Positions 34,980 through 47,353 of a stretch of DNA of 64,000 nucleotides are shown here, one piece after another (the first letter of the stretch is position 1; every line of letters begins with the position of its first letter). A program made the position numbers and the translations under genes. The notes under the pieces are model-generated. The model was not told the DNA's origin, did no database searches, and saw only the letters and a list, made by a program, of their open reading frames with translations. Origin of the DNA: Epiperipatus broadwayi (Eukaryota; Onychophora; Udeonychophora; Euonychophora; Peripatidae); the NCBI GenBank assembly GCA_028023455.1, contig JAQFVV010000001.1, positions 22,215,401 to 22,279,400 of the forward strand. Direction: 5' to 3'.

Positions 34980-35787
34980 GATTTTTCATGGATTGTCTTC
35001 TCTGTTTAATATGTAATATTCCTTCCCTTATTTGATACCAACATATCCTTTTGGCACTCAGTTTGGAAGCATTTTCTTCTCTTTTCCTTAACACTGCATG
35101 AATGATATTTCCATATTGGAGATCCCTTTCCTGCCAATATCTTATATTCTTTAAATCAGAATCAACAGATATCTCATTAGCTGTGACCATTACCTTAGCA
35201 GTTTGGTCTGCAAGTTCCGGACTTTGAAGTGACATTGATATGGGATTCCGGCTTAATATATCTGCCACTATATTTTCATAACCTGGGCAATAAACTATAC
35301 TATAGTTAAATTTTTGTAAAATGAGGTTCCATCTTATGAGCCTTTCATTTGTAAGGAAACTTTTATTTAAGAATTCCAAACATTTGTGATCCGTGACTAT
35401 GATAACTTCAGATCCCACGAGAAATTTCCGAAACTTTTGGCATGCCCAAACAATGGCAAGTGCTTTTTTTTCAGTTGTAGTATAATTATTCTCTGCTCCT
35501 TTTAATGTCCTGCTACAAAAATATAAAACTTTATGTTTTCCTTCCTCATCCACTTGAAACAGTACAGCTCCCAAACCTTTCCTACTGCTGTCAGTCTGGA
35601 CATAGAATGGATGATTAAAGTTAGGATGATGAAGTATCACAGTGTCAAGAAATTTCCTTTTAATATTAAAGAATTCTTGGTCATGTACATTGCTCCAATT
35701 CCACTTTTGCCCCTTTCGTAGTAACTCTAACATGTTGGATGTTTCTTGAGCAAAACCAGGATAAAATTTGTGGTAGAAATTACACAA
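34882..35787 (-). pseudogene. RT thumb, RNase H and start of integrase linker (element 2)
   Basis: The longest open piece of element 2, 301 residues. It begins with the end of the RT connection (MCNFYHKFYPGFAQETSNML, WNWSNVHDQEFFNIK). RNase H follows: VQTDSSRKGLGAVLFQ (first Asp), YTTTEKKALAIVWACQKFRK (catalytic Glu) and IIVTDHKCLEFLN (Asp). It ends beyond VADILSRNP in linker sequence and then runs out of frame into the integrase finger. RNase H removes the RNA from the RNA-DNA hybrid during reverse transcription. This piece is one frame off the main gag-pol frame, so a frameshift precedes it. Confidence 0.85.
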
Positions 35788-36494
35788 ACCAAAGAAAGAT
35801 CAGATATGTTTGCGAGTAGTTGGCATGGAAAATCCTCTATTGCCTTGATTTTATCTGGGTGTGCTTGTATTCCTTGCTCACCAATTAGATGACACAAGAA
35901 AGCTATTTCCCTGAGACCAAACAAACTCTTTTTTAAATTTATGGAAATGTTCTCTTTAGCACACTCCTTAAAAACATTTCTAAATATTTCAAATGTTCCA
36001 ATGGATTCTTAGATGCAATCACGATGTCATAAAAATATGAAACCAAATGTTTTTGCAAGTCTTCTGATAAAACTTGGCTTAGACATCTCATAAGTCTGGC
36101 TCCACTATTTATAAGTCTGAATGGCACTCTTTTGAACACGAGTTTGCCCATTATAATGGAATGCTGTGTACTTATGGTCTCGTGGGTCTAAAACCATTTG
36201 CCAATAACTAGCAGTAAGATCTACGGTAGAAAACAGGCATTTGCCCACTAACTTTACAAATAACTCTTGTGTTGAAGGAGGTATGTCACATTCTAAAATG
36301 GTCATACTATTCAACTTCCGGGCATCTAAGCACAATTGAAGAATACTATTTTTCTTTTTAACAACTACTAATGGATTATTATATGGTGAAGGGCTTCTCT
36401 CAATAATGTTCCATTCTACCATTTGACAGATTTGTTTTTCAACTTCCTCGTGGTACTGGAACGGAATTGGATAGGTTCGTGATTGTACATACAA
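35727..36494 (-). pseudogene. Reverse transcriptase (element 2), three broken frames
   Basis: Three open pieces: 36494-36105, 36151-35939 and 35924-35727. The first has the fingers/palm start YPIPFQYHEEVEKQICQMVE, LDARKLNSMT and box A, CLFSTVDLTASYWQM, with its catalytic Asp. The second has LVSYFYDIVIASKN, where the usual Y-x-D-D is Y-F-Y-D, so one catalytic Asp is lost. The third contains LCHLIGEQGIQAHPDKIKAI, the usual segment after the palm. The enzyme would copy element RNA into cDNA. At least two frameshifts and the active-site change make it inactive. Confidence 0.85.
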
Positions 36495-36521
36495 ATCTTC
36501 CTTAACATGAATTCGGTGTGT

Positions 36522-37061
36522 CTAACCTTTTATTTCTTCTGGGACAGTTGAAAATATTTGTCTATTCTCCATCAAGATTTTTGCCAATTGATCTCGATCC
36601 TTAAGCACAGTTAGAGTAGATCCTTCAACCTTTTCCAAGATCAATGCAGTATCGACGGGTTGTGTTAAACATCCCGTCTTTAATGCTGGAAGTTCATTTT
36701 CTGTATTGAACTTTACAGGTTTGCCCTTTATCACACACATCCTCTCTGGAAAATTTATAATACATTGTTGCTGGGTTAAGAAATCAGTTCCCAAAACCAT
36801 TTCATGTATAAGTCCAGCAACAACCAGAAATGAGTGTCCTATTAATTCTTCACATAACCTCACCTCTAACCAAATTTGGTGGTTTTCAGTGGTGACCCTT
36901 CTTCCATTGGCTAGCATTAAGTGTGTAGGGCATGTTGGAAGTTCCATTATATTTTTCTCTTGGCTACTGTACCTGATGAACAATGATTTTGAAATGAGAG
37001 ACACTTGACTCCCGGAGTCTAGTAATGCAAGAATGTTATGGGTTCCTACACTAACATTCAC
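36522..37061 (-). pseudogene. Retroviral-type aspartic protease (element 2)
   Basis: A 179-residue open piece. ILALLDSGSQVSLISKSLF holds the D-S-G catalytic triad of retropepsins, and LIHEMVLGTDFLTQQQCIINF is the C-terminal hydrophobic-G-x-D element of the fold. It would cut the Gag-Pol polyprotein. It lies in the same frame as the last gag piece upstream and as the RT start downstream (a stop separates it from RT at about 36520). It keeps its active-site motif and is the best-preserved enzyme here. Confidence 0.85.
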
Positions 37062-37319
37062 AGTTGGATATAGGTTCTGAACTCCATTTGTCTTTTGGTT
37101 GGTCCATTTTATGGATGAGTGTAGTAATGGGGTTATTATCGTAAGTCGATTTGTTCCTTTTTTCTCTGGGGTGCTGCAGAAAGGAATGGCCTAATGGGAC
37201 CCCTTGAAGTTTTCCGACATCTTTCTTTTTAACACAGTTGGGTTTTGTTGAGTTCTTTGGTTATAATTCCTACTTTCATTGTTCATCCTAATCATCTGGA
37301 CCCTGGGCTCATCCACCCT

Positions 37320-38938
37320 TCATGACTTCTCTGGTGGTTCTGGGGTAAGGTGACCATTGTCAATGGACGTCAGGAAATGGGTCATTTGGTCCACATCTGT
37401 GATCTGGCTTCCTAACATCATTTTCTGGATCCATGGTGGCATGTTATGATGGATGGTCTTAATAATTCGAGCATCAGAATAAGCAAATGCTGTTAAAGAC
37501 CTAAATCTGGCAACTTGATGCACAAAAAACTGAGTATGAGTCTCTCTGGGGCTAGGCTTATATTTTGCCATGGACAAGGTGTACAGAAGGCCATCCTGTC
37601 ACTCTTCATTCCAATAACTCTGAAGGAGAGCTGCTCTATAATCCCCAAAGGTCCGAGGCTTTTCTTGCAAGGAGTTCCACCAGTCCTTTGCTGTTCCCTT
37701 TAAATAATGGCTCACAATGGCTACTTGTTCTTCATGACTGGCAGGATTAAAAAAAACAGCTCCTTAAGACTTCCCAAGTGCTCTTGTGGGCTGTCTCCAG
37801 GGTCTCCATGAAAATGTTGTATTTGTATAAATTTTGCCATGTTAGAATTTCCTCTCATATTAAATGGGCAATTATTTACATCATGACTCCTCTCTGCAAT
37901 AACTGGCTCACTACTCACCATCATATTCCCAAGTTTCATTTCCGGTTGTTTTCTAAAATCTCCCTGTGGTGGATATTTATGTTCTGGCTCTGGATGCATT
38001 GTCTTAACTGGATATTTCACTTCACCTTGTTCTTCCAATATCCCTTTTGGTACCAATTGGTATGTGTTCCAATTCCTTGCGGAGACCTTCCACTGTGTCT
38101 TTAAGATCCAATTGTATTTTCATTTGGGTTTCTTGAAGTGTGTTCTTAATTTCATTTATTTTCTTTTCTGATGTCTCATAGTCATGTTTAGCTTTTCACT
38201 CATCTCATAAAGTCGATTTTCAATTTCCCCCTGAGCTACCTGAATATCTTGTCCCCCGTGTTTTGTTACATCCTGTTGTGCTACTTTTAATATTGACTCG
38301 AAATGCTGAAATTGCTCATGAATCTGTTGATAATCCTCTTTTATTCCTTCTATAGCAAGTGTTTTTTCATCAATTTGTTTAACCCATTCTTCTATCTTCT
38401 GTTGTCTTTCAGCTTGCTTTTCTAATAGACCCTCAACTTGTTTTTCTAATAGACCCTGCATCATCTTCCAGAATTCTTCAACTTCTTTCTTCTGTTCTTC
38501 AGCTTCTTTTTTCCATTCTTCAGCTTCTTTTTTCCATTCTTCAGCTTTCTTTCATTCTTCAGCTTCTTTCTTCCATTCTTCGGCTTCTTTCTTTCATTCT
38601 TCAGCTTCTTTCTTCTGTTCTTCAGCTTCTTTCTTTCATTCCTCAGCTTGTTGCTTTAATAGACTTTGCATCATCATAAATAATTGATGGTTATTGTTGA
38701 TGACCTCTGGTCCCTTATTGATATCGCCAAATAAAAGCTCTGTCTCCTTGAAAGTAATTTCCAGGTTTAGAACATCCATTGAATTGACATCCCCTAAAAA
38801 ATCTTGTTCCAACTCCCCATTACTGCTTCCATTCTCATCTTCTAATTTGTTAATCTCTTCTGAATCTCTGTGTCTGTATTCTTCACTACTTATTTCATAT
38901 TGTTTCATTTTACTGATATCGCTAACTCTATGACTCAT
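37320..38938 (-). pseudogene. Gag with coiled-coil repeats (element 2)
   Basis: Four open pieces: 38938-38636, 38464-38156, 38056-37721 (same frame) and 37577-37320 (another frame). The N-terminus is acidic (KLEDENGSSNGELEQDFL). A helical repeat region follows, first EWKKEAEE-type 8-residue units encoded at 38472-38650, then GLLEKQVEGLLEKQAE and QQIHEQFQHFESILKVAQQD, all likely coiled coil. The capsid-like region starts at KFIQIQHFHGDPGDSPQEHL and continues through decayed sequence to MAKYKPSPRETHTQFFVHQV and PPWIQKMMLG, as in Ty3/gypsy capsids. No CCHC knuckle is visible before the protease. Stops in the repeat region come from TGG to TGA changes in the Trp codon of several units. Confidence 0.75.
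38472..38650 (-). repeat. 24-bp coding minisatellite in gag
   Basis: About seven head-to-tail units of TTCTTCAGCTTCTTTCTTCC + ATTC (plus-strand form), each encoding EWKKEAEE on the minus strand. The unit length is a multiple of three, so copy-number changes keep the frame. In several units the Trp codon is now TGA. Confidence 0.88.
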
Positions 38939-39392
38939 TATTATTTGCTATGGGTTATTTGCCTATCCCTTTTCCTCAATCGCCTCTATACTACCATTTC
39001 CACCATACCTACTACTTTCTTCCTGCCCTGCCTAACTTATATGATGCCCAACCACTTTATTATTTATGCCTACTCTTCTCACTACTTGAATCTGCCTATA
39101 TCATTTAAGCTATATATTATAAAATTATTAACTATTAATTCTATAACACAAAATATATTTAAAAATTACCATGCCTTCACTTCTTTTGCCACTTTCCATC
39201 TGTTCTCTTTGCACCTGGAATTGACTAAAAATCTTTATTAGTAAATTGATAATACAAAGTATAACAGAAAGCCAAAGCAAAGTATGATTTTCTCTCTTTT
39301 AAATATTTGCTTGCGTTTGAATCTCACTCAATGTAAGTTATGTTAACACATGAACTTACCGGTTGGCAAAATTTATAATTGTATAAATACAA

Positions 39393-39398
39393 GGCGCC
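39393..39398 (-). promoter_or_regulatory. TGGCGCC word in the element 2 leader
   Basis: On the minus strand GGCATGGCGCCTTG, next to a GCCATG...CATGGC palindrome. It corresponds in place to the TGGCGCC at 20151-20156 in element 1. It could be a pairing/dimerisation signal or a displaced primer-site relic, or it could be chance. Confidence 0.3.
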
Positions 39399-39923
39399 AT
39401 GCCAACATGGCAAGATTAATAACTTATTACATAATATTTAGGTTATTCATGCTCACAGAGATGGATACCAAAATTTCCTTTTGCATTGATCAAATAATTC
39501 ACAATTATTATACTAAATAAATATATATTTTATTTTCAAAGCTATTTTGAAATCAGCAAGATATATCCTTATATTTATCTCTTTGCAATAATCTGCAACA
39601 GCTATAAAATTTATTTCACATAAATAAAATTTATGTATACATAAAATAGTGTTTAAGTTGACTTTATGTTATAATCTAGCAAAATAAATCTAAGAAAATA
39701 TTATGACAATATGCAAGTTATACAACATGGATTGACATAATTTAAAATAAAACAATTTATTTCATGAATAGTTATTATTTACTACAAACTAACAATGCAT
39801 GACTAACCTAAGTTTGAATATAGGAATTTAACTCAATTATCTATCATTTCCAAGGAGTGTGAGGCTATCATAAAAATTTCAAAATTAATATTCTTTCCAG
39901 TAATTTGTATTTATCGATATCAA

Positions 39924-40320
39924 TTTTCACTTTCGCTAGCATAAGAATATGTAAACCATTAAAGCATTTTGCCAACTACATCTGGCTGCTTGGTGTTACA
40001 TAAAAGGTCTTCACCTGCTTTGAGGTTACTAATAATAAGAAACGAACATTTAAAATATCAACTAGCAAGCAACTTTTCTTTTGCTAGCATGAGAACATGT
40101 AAACCATTTAAGCATTTTGCCAACTGCATCTGTCTGCTTGGAATTACATAAAGGGTCTTCACCTGCTTTGAGGTTACTCTAAGAATCAATGTCATTGAAG
40201 CATAATGTCCACTACATCGGACCACTTGACATACAATTCTATTTTGAAAATCTTCACCTGCTTTGAGGCTACTAATAATAGGAAACGAACATTTTAAATA
40301 CTTGCTAGCAAGCAATACTT
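39924..40320 (-). repeat. Leader tandem repeats of element 2 (~149-bp units)
   Basis: Two full units and one partial unit. Landmarks are GCTAGCATRAGAAYATGTAAACC (39935, 40083), TTTTGCCAACTRCATCTG, and the core GTCTTCACCTGCTTTGAGGT + TACT (about 40007, 40156 and, diverged, 40251). They lie 1.0-1.35 kb upstream of gag. The core matches the shorter tandem repeats of element 1 at the corresponding place. Confidence 0.8.
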
Positions 40321-40841
40321 TTATATTAAAGTTTTTAACATAATATCGATATTGGATACTTCTAAATATCAAAACTGAGATATACACTACTTAATTTTGA
40401 CAAAGAAAAAATTATTTCTTTCATCTATTCTACCCCTTGCTCCAATCTACTCTTACTACCTTTCTAACACTTTAATTTTCTTTCTCCTTATTGTCATGAA
40501 TGCGTATTAACAAATGTATAATATATATACACTGAGATAGTATAAGATACACATATAATTAATTTATATATATATTATTTAATCCAAATAAAAATTAACT
40601 GTCTTATTACTTTTTAAATAATTATTTTGACTAACAATACTGTTTTACTCATATAGCTTATGGTATTTAACCAACAAAATTAATTAATGAACCTAGATTT
40701 AGATAATCTTGGAGACATTAAAATATAAGCCACCAAAAACATAAGCACTTTACAAGGTATGGTATTTAATTAATATAGACCCTAATGATTGAGCCAACGA
40801 CAAGATAAGCAGTCTACAGGGTGTGAGATTTAACTAATCAA

Positions 40842-40864
40842 GGCCCCAAACAATTGGGTCACCA
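40842..40864 (-). promoter_or_regulatory. Primer-binding-site-like motif of element 2
   Basis: On the minus strand TGGTGACCCAATTGTTTGGG + GCC starts exactly 24 bases inside the 5' LTR edge. It resembles a lysine-tRNA primer complement (TGGCGCCCAAC...GGGGC) with a small insertion. Element 1 has the same arrangement and spacing. Confidence 0.45.
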
Positions 40865-40888
40865 AGCCCAAGAAAGAAAAAAAAATCC

Positions 40889-43657
40889 TGTACCAGTTAG
40901 AATTGTATGTTCATTTAACAAGGTTTAGAATCTAAGCAAAAGAACCCTAAATCCACTCATGCCCGAGACGCACAGGTCAGGAGCAATCATGAATTCTGCC
41001 CTATTTGCTCTTCTCTAAAACTATAACATTATAAACAACACTTCTGATGATAACAGATGAAATTTTATTCATTCCAGTCCCGGAGACACAGCGGAGAAAC
41101 ATGAGATCTACAGGGTAATTAATGTAAATAAAGAATATCAAATCTTGGCTCAATCAAATACCTTATGTGAAGGGACAATTTATAAATTTTAAATGAATTG
41201 CACACAGCTAGCATTGCAAAAGAAACATGAATTATAAAATAGTATCCATCCAGAATGAGCAAGAACAGAACAATCCAGAGATAAATGTCCATTTAAAATA
41301 ATCAGTTATAACTTCTAAATATTACTAACACTATTATAAAGATTAAATGGGATTCAATGAGTGAGATTCAGTAAGACACAAACGCATAAGTAATTATCAA
41401 CATAATAATTTAATGAACATAAACAATTTTAATTTACATCAGAAGCATAGCACAGATTTAATGCGGTTATTACTTTGCATATAGGCAACTGATTTAGTAT
41501 GCTAATGATCTATAAATAATAATAAATTAATGTTATCAATGCTATGATCATTACTTTAAGTAATGATAAGGATGTTTATAAATTCATCTCCAAAGAGAGG
41601 TTTACTCTTGATATGACCAATAAGTAATTTATCGTTCATGAGCATATTTGGGCCTGTATAAATGAGGAATGGATTAGCCTAAATAAGCTTTACTGTGATA
41701 ATCCTAAAATATTCGACTAATTATTAAATGAGTGGTTTACAAACATCACGGCGCCACGTCTTATAGATAATATGAGAACTACACATAAAAGAACTCGCAG
41801 TGCTAACTATAATGATAGCATTTAAAATGGAGAATATGTCCATCTTTGGACTGAAAGGCTTTATCATATATATGATTCCACTTGTATTTATCACAAGGCG
41901 GTATTCAAAAATATGAGTGGTAAGGATTCCATGGTACGCTTGCCGACGTTTCACATGCAGAGCCTTAATACTCTAATGTTTGTCCTGAGATCGGTTCTAC
42001 CAAACCTCATTCTTAGATGAGTTACGTGACAAAAATCCGGAGTTCGGATGAATAAATATGATAAAGCAAAATATAAATTCTTTAAAATGCTATCATAAGT
42101 AAGCAACACGAATATGGCTTAAGTCTTAAATGACTAATGAAATAATCTAAGCTTAAATAAAGCAATAATATCATGCGTAATGCCATGATAAAATAATAAC
42201 CCACTCAGCATCGTACATATAACTTTAATAAATTTAGGATGTCGAATATAGAAGAGGGAAAAATATTATTTTTCCTATTTAACAAGCCCAAGTATTCTTA
42301 AATGACAATATATCATAAGCAAGTTAATGCTCGATGGCATGAAAGCAATAAATAATTATTTAAAATAGGTTAATAATTAAAATTATTTTAGAAAACATAG
42401 AATGCATCTAAATAAATAGTGTCAACAACAAAAAGTTTATCTTATCCCATAATATGACATTTTAAACAATCCGGCATTAAGCATTTATTTCAAAATATTT
42501 AATCAAGCGAACTAGCGTTCAATAAGAAATTTTACATTTAACTTTTCCAAAAAAATATCGGAATAGTGGCTAAAATAATATAAGTTCGCTAGATTAAGCA
42601 TTAGCATACCAAAATTAATTTAATAAAATACATATTTAAAATAAGTTTTGCCGCATGAAAATAAAATAATTAGAGCATGAAACTTAAAAAGCTAATGATA
42701 GATTTAAAGTACATAATTCTGTGCTAGCATTTCAAAGAACAAGTTTTAAAAACTTAAGAGAGAAAATCACAAATTTAACGATAATTAAGTTTATAGTCAG
42801 TTACCAAATAAATAAAGATTACATTATGATTACAATTAAGATTTAGGAAAGAAGTGAGGAATATAAAGAGTTCATTCTTCGGCAAAACGGATTACCTTTA
42901 GTATTTATGGCAGCCATTTAGAATGACGACACGAAGTTTGGATGCAAAGGCACAATGTTAACAAAATAATTGTAAACATCTTCCAATAGTTCTTTCACAG
43001 TTAAATATAACAGTTCTCAAGTAGTGATGGCATGGCAGGAAGGCAGGACAAATGCGATTTAAGATCAGGGAGGCAAATTCCTTCTACTCACAGTTCATTT
43101 TGCTTCCACTCTCTAAACGAACATAAGAGAAGAGTGATTTGAACTCCTTCTGCACGTTCCTAGAACTTCTGCTCCTCCTATACTTGAAATTTGGCAATAT
43201 TGGAAGATGTAAACAATTATGTTCCAGAAAGCATTATTTAAACGTATTTTTAAAATTGCAAATAACTTTAGAATATGATTTTTGGTTTGACTTGAAATAG
43301 TTAAATGAGAATGACATTTTTAAATTGTAATAATACTTTCTAGAATTTCTGGCATTGCTTTAGCTCTACATTAATTGTATTTATTTTTATATCTGTAATA
43401 CATATATGCACATACACAATTATCTAAGTGAAGGGAATTTACAAGCTTAAAAATAAAATATACTTAAGCTAAAATAATAATTCAACTGTTTACACATAAC
43501 CATTTTGAATAAACAGCGTGGAAGTGATATGTGTATATGTGTGTGCTTAACATTTCTAGATGACCAAACAAACATATAAACTGGTTCAAACCCTACTTTA
43601 AAGTATGAATGTCATCAGGCAGTGAAGTTAAATATGTACCACAGATTTGTCACTTCA
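40889..43657 (-). repeat. 5' LTR of element 2 (2769 bp)
   Basis: Upstream LTR on the minus strand. It begins TGTACCAGTTAGAATTG and ends CACTTCA, followed by ATGT. Differences from 30915-33680 are mostly transitions and a few small indels, and look denser in the first 230 bases. Confidence 0.92.
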
Positions 43658-44110
43658 ATGTTAGTTACAATGCTGAAGCACAAACATGAGAAGATTTAAT
43701 AAAAATGCAGAAAGGTTAAGATCAAATTCACAGATTAACCCTTTAATTTGAAGTGGTAAGCAGTGTTGTGATTATTACAAGCATTAGATATAAATAAAAA
43801 AACTATTTTTAGCAGATATTTTGTTAATCAACCATTTAGAATTAAATTATGTATCTGGAAATGTTATCAATAATCTGAAAAGATAACATGAAGAAATCAT
43901 TCAAGTATCAGAGAATGTTTGCTTTGATCATAATTAGTAACTTTCAAATTAGATATAACTGAAGCCTTAATGTAACATAATACGCTTCCTAATATACTAT
44001 ATATGTGGCATTATCTTCATTTACTAGTACATATGCTGCAAGTTGTCATTTGAACCAGAAAACATTCTGTTACCTGTGATGCCTTAAGATAGTGGCCTGA
44101 TAAAAATTTA

Positions 44111-44177
<67 letters not shown>

Positions 44178-47100
44178 TAAACACTTAATGCTAAAGAGTT
44201 CCTTTTATCTATGGTGTGTGGTGTGTGATTCAGACTTTGTATTTCTAAATATGGGTAATGGTAATGCTGTGGAAACTTTCTATTATTTCTATTTTATATA
44301 TATTATAACAGTACATAAATGGTGCCCTAAGATGGGTGCCATTTGTAACAGTATGGAAATAGTGGTTCTACAAGTTGGTTGGCAATTGTAACTATATGGA
44401 AAATAAGGGTTAATGAGAGAGAATCTGAGGTTATATAATTTCTATTAATATACCACATTAGGCTGAATTATGAGGAGAAGGGAAACCCTCATTATCCACA
44501 AATAAACAAAATATAAATTTAAATATAAAAGGGATGAGTATGAGAAATCAATATAGAACTAATTATAAGTTCACCAAGCATTATACAAAATCAATAATCA
44601 TTCCTCATCATGAATAATCAACAATAAAAATAAATTAACAGTCAATCTTGTGACTGTACTAAATTGGTCCACTATAGACCAGGCTAATTATTTAGCCACT
44701 GCCAAACCTAGGTTAGAAATACAAACAATAATTATCTGGATACACATATTTAGGTGCTACTCCATCAAAATACAACAATAAGTCAAATAATGCTGAGATA
44801 CTAAAAACATTCTGACTTTCATTAATGCTCTGGCCACATAGTATTGGCCAACTATAAGCTAAATTTGTAAAGAAATAATAAATAAAATGAAATGTAGTGC
44901 ATGGAGGATATCCCCTTTTTACCCACCAGTATCATATGGATATCCATAATACTAAACATAACCCCTACTCTATATAACTTTTATGCACAAATCTAGCTCA
45001 GAAAGCAAGAACTCTATAAACTATTATTGTGAACAAAAGAGAAATAAATAAATAAAGCAGCTTATTATAAATCACTTCAAATAATTCCTAGGTTTACCAT
45101 ATTATAAGTAAATAATTTTATTGGGATTATTAAAAAATCCGAGAACATTAAGCTGTCATAAAATAAAGTCACACACTGCAATTTATGAAATAAGAATTGG
45201 ATAGAATAAAAAAATTAAGACTAAAAGATAACAATAAACAAAAAAATGAAATGACAGTATGAAATTTTAAACATTCATTTCATAAAAAAATATATTTTCA
45301 TAAAAATTGTAATCAATCAGTTGATTTCTATTCATAAATTAACTTTAAATTAATTAAGTTATTTCTTTAAAATAACTAAGATTTGAAAAAAACATTTTCA
45401 AAAATCAAATATAACAATCTATGATTAGTTTAATTAAGTTTTTGTTCAGTTTTTAGTAGGGAAAAATAATGTTTCACAAAAAAAAAATTAAGTTTAAAAA
45501 AAGTTTCACACATTGAAAACATTAATTTAATGAAAATATTTAACATTATCAACGCTTACAAAAAATATTATTTTTATATAAAAAAAACAAGGCTTTTTTA
45601 CTATTAATAATAATACAGGGTGCACACATAACAAATATCTTTAACCATGGTTTTATTTTTTTCCTGTGGAGTCCTTTCCAATTTATAATTTCCAGTTTTT
45701 CCAGTTGAGTTTTTTTTTTAAGGTTTCTACACATGAACATGATTAATTTGTCCTTTCATTTTCAGGTTAATGACAGTAAAAATTTATCAATTTCCAATAA
45801 ATTTCCCAAGTAAGGCTAACACAAAAACTCATGCATTTGATTGAAGAAAGGTTGCAGATTATTTTAGGGATAAATTATTTTTCTCTACATTTTATTCCAA
45901 TGAAGGCAGCTTGATAAAGACTTCTTTATCAGCTGGATTAAAAGTTGACTGTTCTTTTTTCAACAGCTAAGTTAAATGTATCTTCTTATCAGGCACTTGG
46001 GTCTTCTAACTTATTCACACCTCCATTATTTTTTATAACAATTTTGCCTACAAGTTAATCACAATCTGTCTCTAACCTGATCATTTTTATAACCAGTTAG
46101 GTAAATTTTTGCACATATAATTGTTCAACTATTTCTTTTCTTAATCACAGACATTGAAAAACAAGTCAAGAACTTAAACATTATCATAAAACTATTGGCA
46201 TTTCTAATTTAAAAAATTTTATTGCAAAAAGAAAACAATATAATCAGTTAATTGCACTGATTTGTTTTTTTGTAATGAGAGATAAAAAAAAAAGAAACAA
46301 CTCTGATTACTTAAAAATATAATTTACCAAAAGTATTCTTTTTTTTTTAAAAAAAAAAAATACTATTAAAAATAAAATAATCTCTTTTAAGGTTACAATT
46401 AATATCTATTAAATAATTTACAAAAAATAAAATTATCTTTTTTCTCTTAGTACATTTTCATATTTTAAATTAAAACTACTAATTAATTATAATTACTGAA
46501 GAGAGAGAATTAAAAAACTTGTTTACATTCTTTTACAACTTTTTTTTTTACAATCATTTATAATTCTTATTAAAATATTTACATATTAAAATCATATTAT
46601 TTAACAAATTTGATGCTTGAGAATTCTCATATTATTATATTGAGATATAAAACATTATTAGTAGAATATCAATTATTATTATTATAAAAAATATGCATGG
46701 GAAAATTAAATATTATTTTTCTCAATTAAATAATTAAGCCATCTAACATCACATGATTACCATTCTTTATGAGAGTTTTGCCTCCGATAATTAAATAATT
46801 CTATACTTAAACCTAAGGAAAATGCTACCAACCATCTAATTATTTTTAGTGCAGCTATGTAGCCAGCTAATTAAAATATGTATATAAAATACAGAACATA
46901 ACTGTATAAATATAAATAAATTTATTGATAGTTGGCCATTTATGTGAGAAGTCAATATTGTGTAACTTTAATTTGATGGATTTTTTTAAAATAAATAAAA
47001 TTTTAACTATAAATTGTTACTCAGGATAGCAATCAAAGCCGGCTATTGTTTTATTTATTTATTTATTACTATTCTGAAAATTGTGGAATTCATTCCAGCA

Positions 47101-47353
47101 TTTTTAATATGCATGTAAATTATTAACAGCTTATTGTAAATGTTAATTCTATGGTAAGTTCAATCAAAATCAAGTCTTTTAACTTTTTACTAATAAAATG
47201 GCCTAAATATGAGGATTAATTACACATCCAATCTTAAAATTAAAGAGTTGTTAATTACACACAAAAAATAAATATATATAAAAATAGTATATATACAATG
47301 AAATGAGAGAATAAAGAAGGGAGAATTAATCAGATTAATTAAAATAAAAAGTA
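43658..47353. other. No recognised gene; AT-rich
   Basis: Contains the TA microsatellite at 44113-44173 and long AT-rich stretches. The slightly GC-richer part at 44640-44960 gives no protein or repeat partner that I recognise. Confidence 0.45.
44113..44173. repeat. (TA)n microsatellite
   Basis: About 30 uninterrupted TA units. Length is likely to vary between individuals and assemblies. Confidence 0.95.

Larger units (their letters stand above)
30915..43657 (-). mobile_element. Full-length Ty3/gypsy LTR retrotransposon (element 2), decayed
   Basis: 12,743 bp with 2.77-kb LTRs (TGTACCAGT...CACTTCA ends; the left copy starts TATACC), a 7.2-kb internal region and an exact 4-bp target duplication ATGT (30911-30914 and 43658-43661). 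On the minus strand the order is leader, gag, protease, RT, RNase H, integrase, which is the Ty3/gypsy order. No envelope frame is seen. Very long LTRs, a lysine-type primer site and a coiled-coil Gag without a visible zinc knuckle recall the Osvaldo/Ulysses branch, but that is inference from memory. Most coding pieces share one frame (start positions congruent from 37577 through 37061, 36494, 35924, 34979 and 34328), suggesting that gag and pol were once one long frame. Confidence 0.92.

Noticed and set aside
37515-38104. Plus-strand frames across the gag region of element 2
   Set aside because: Antisense shadows of gag; no recognisable protein.
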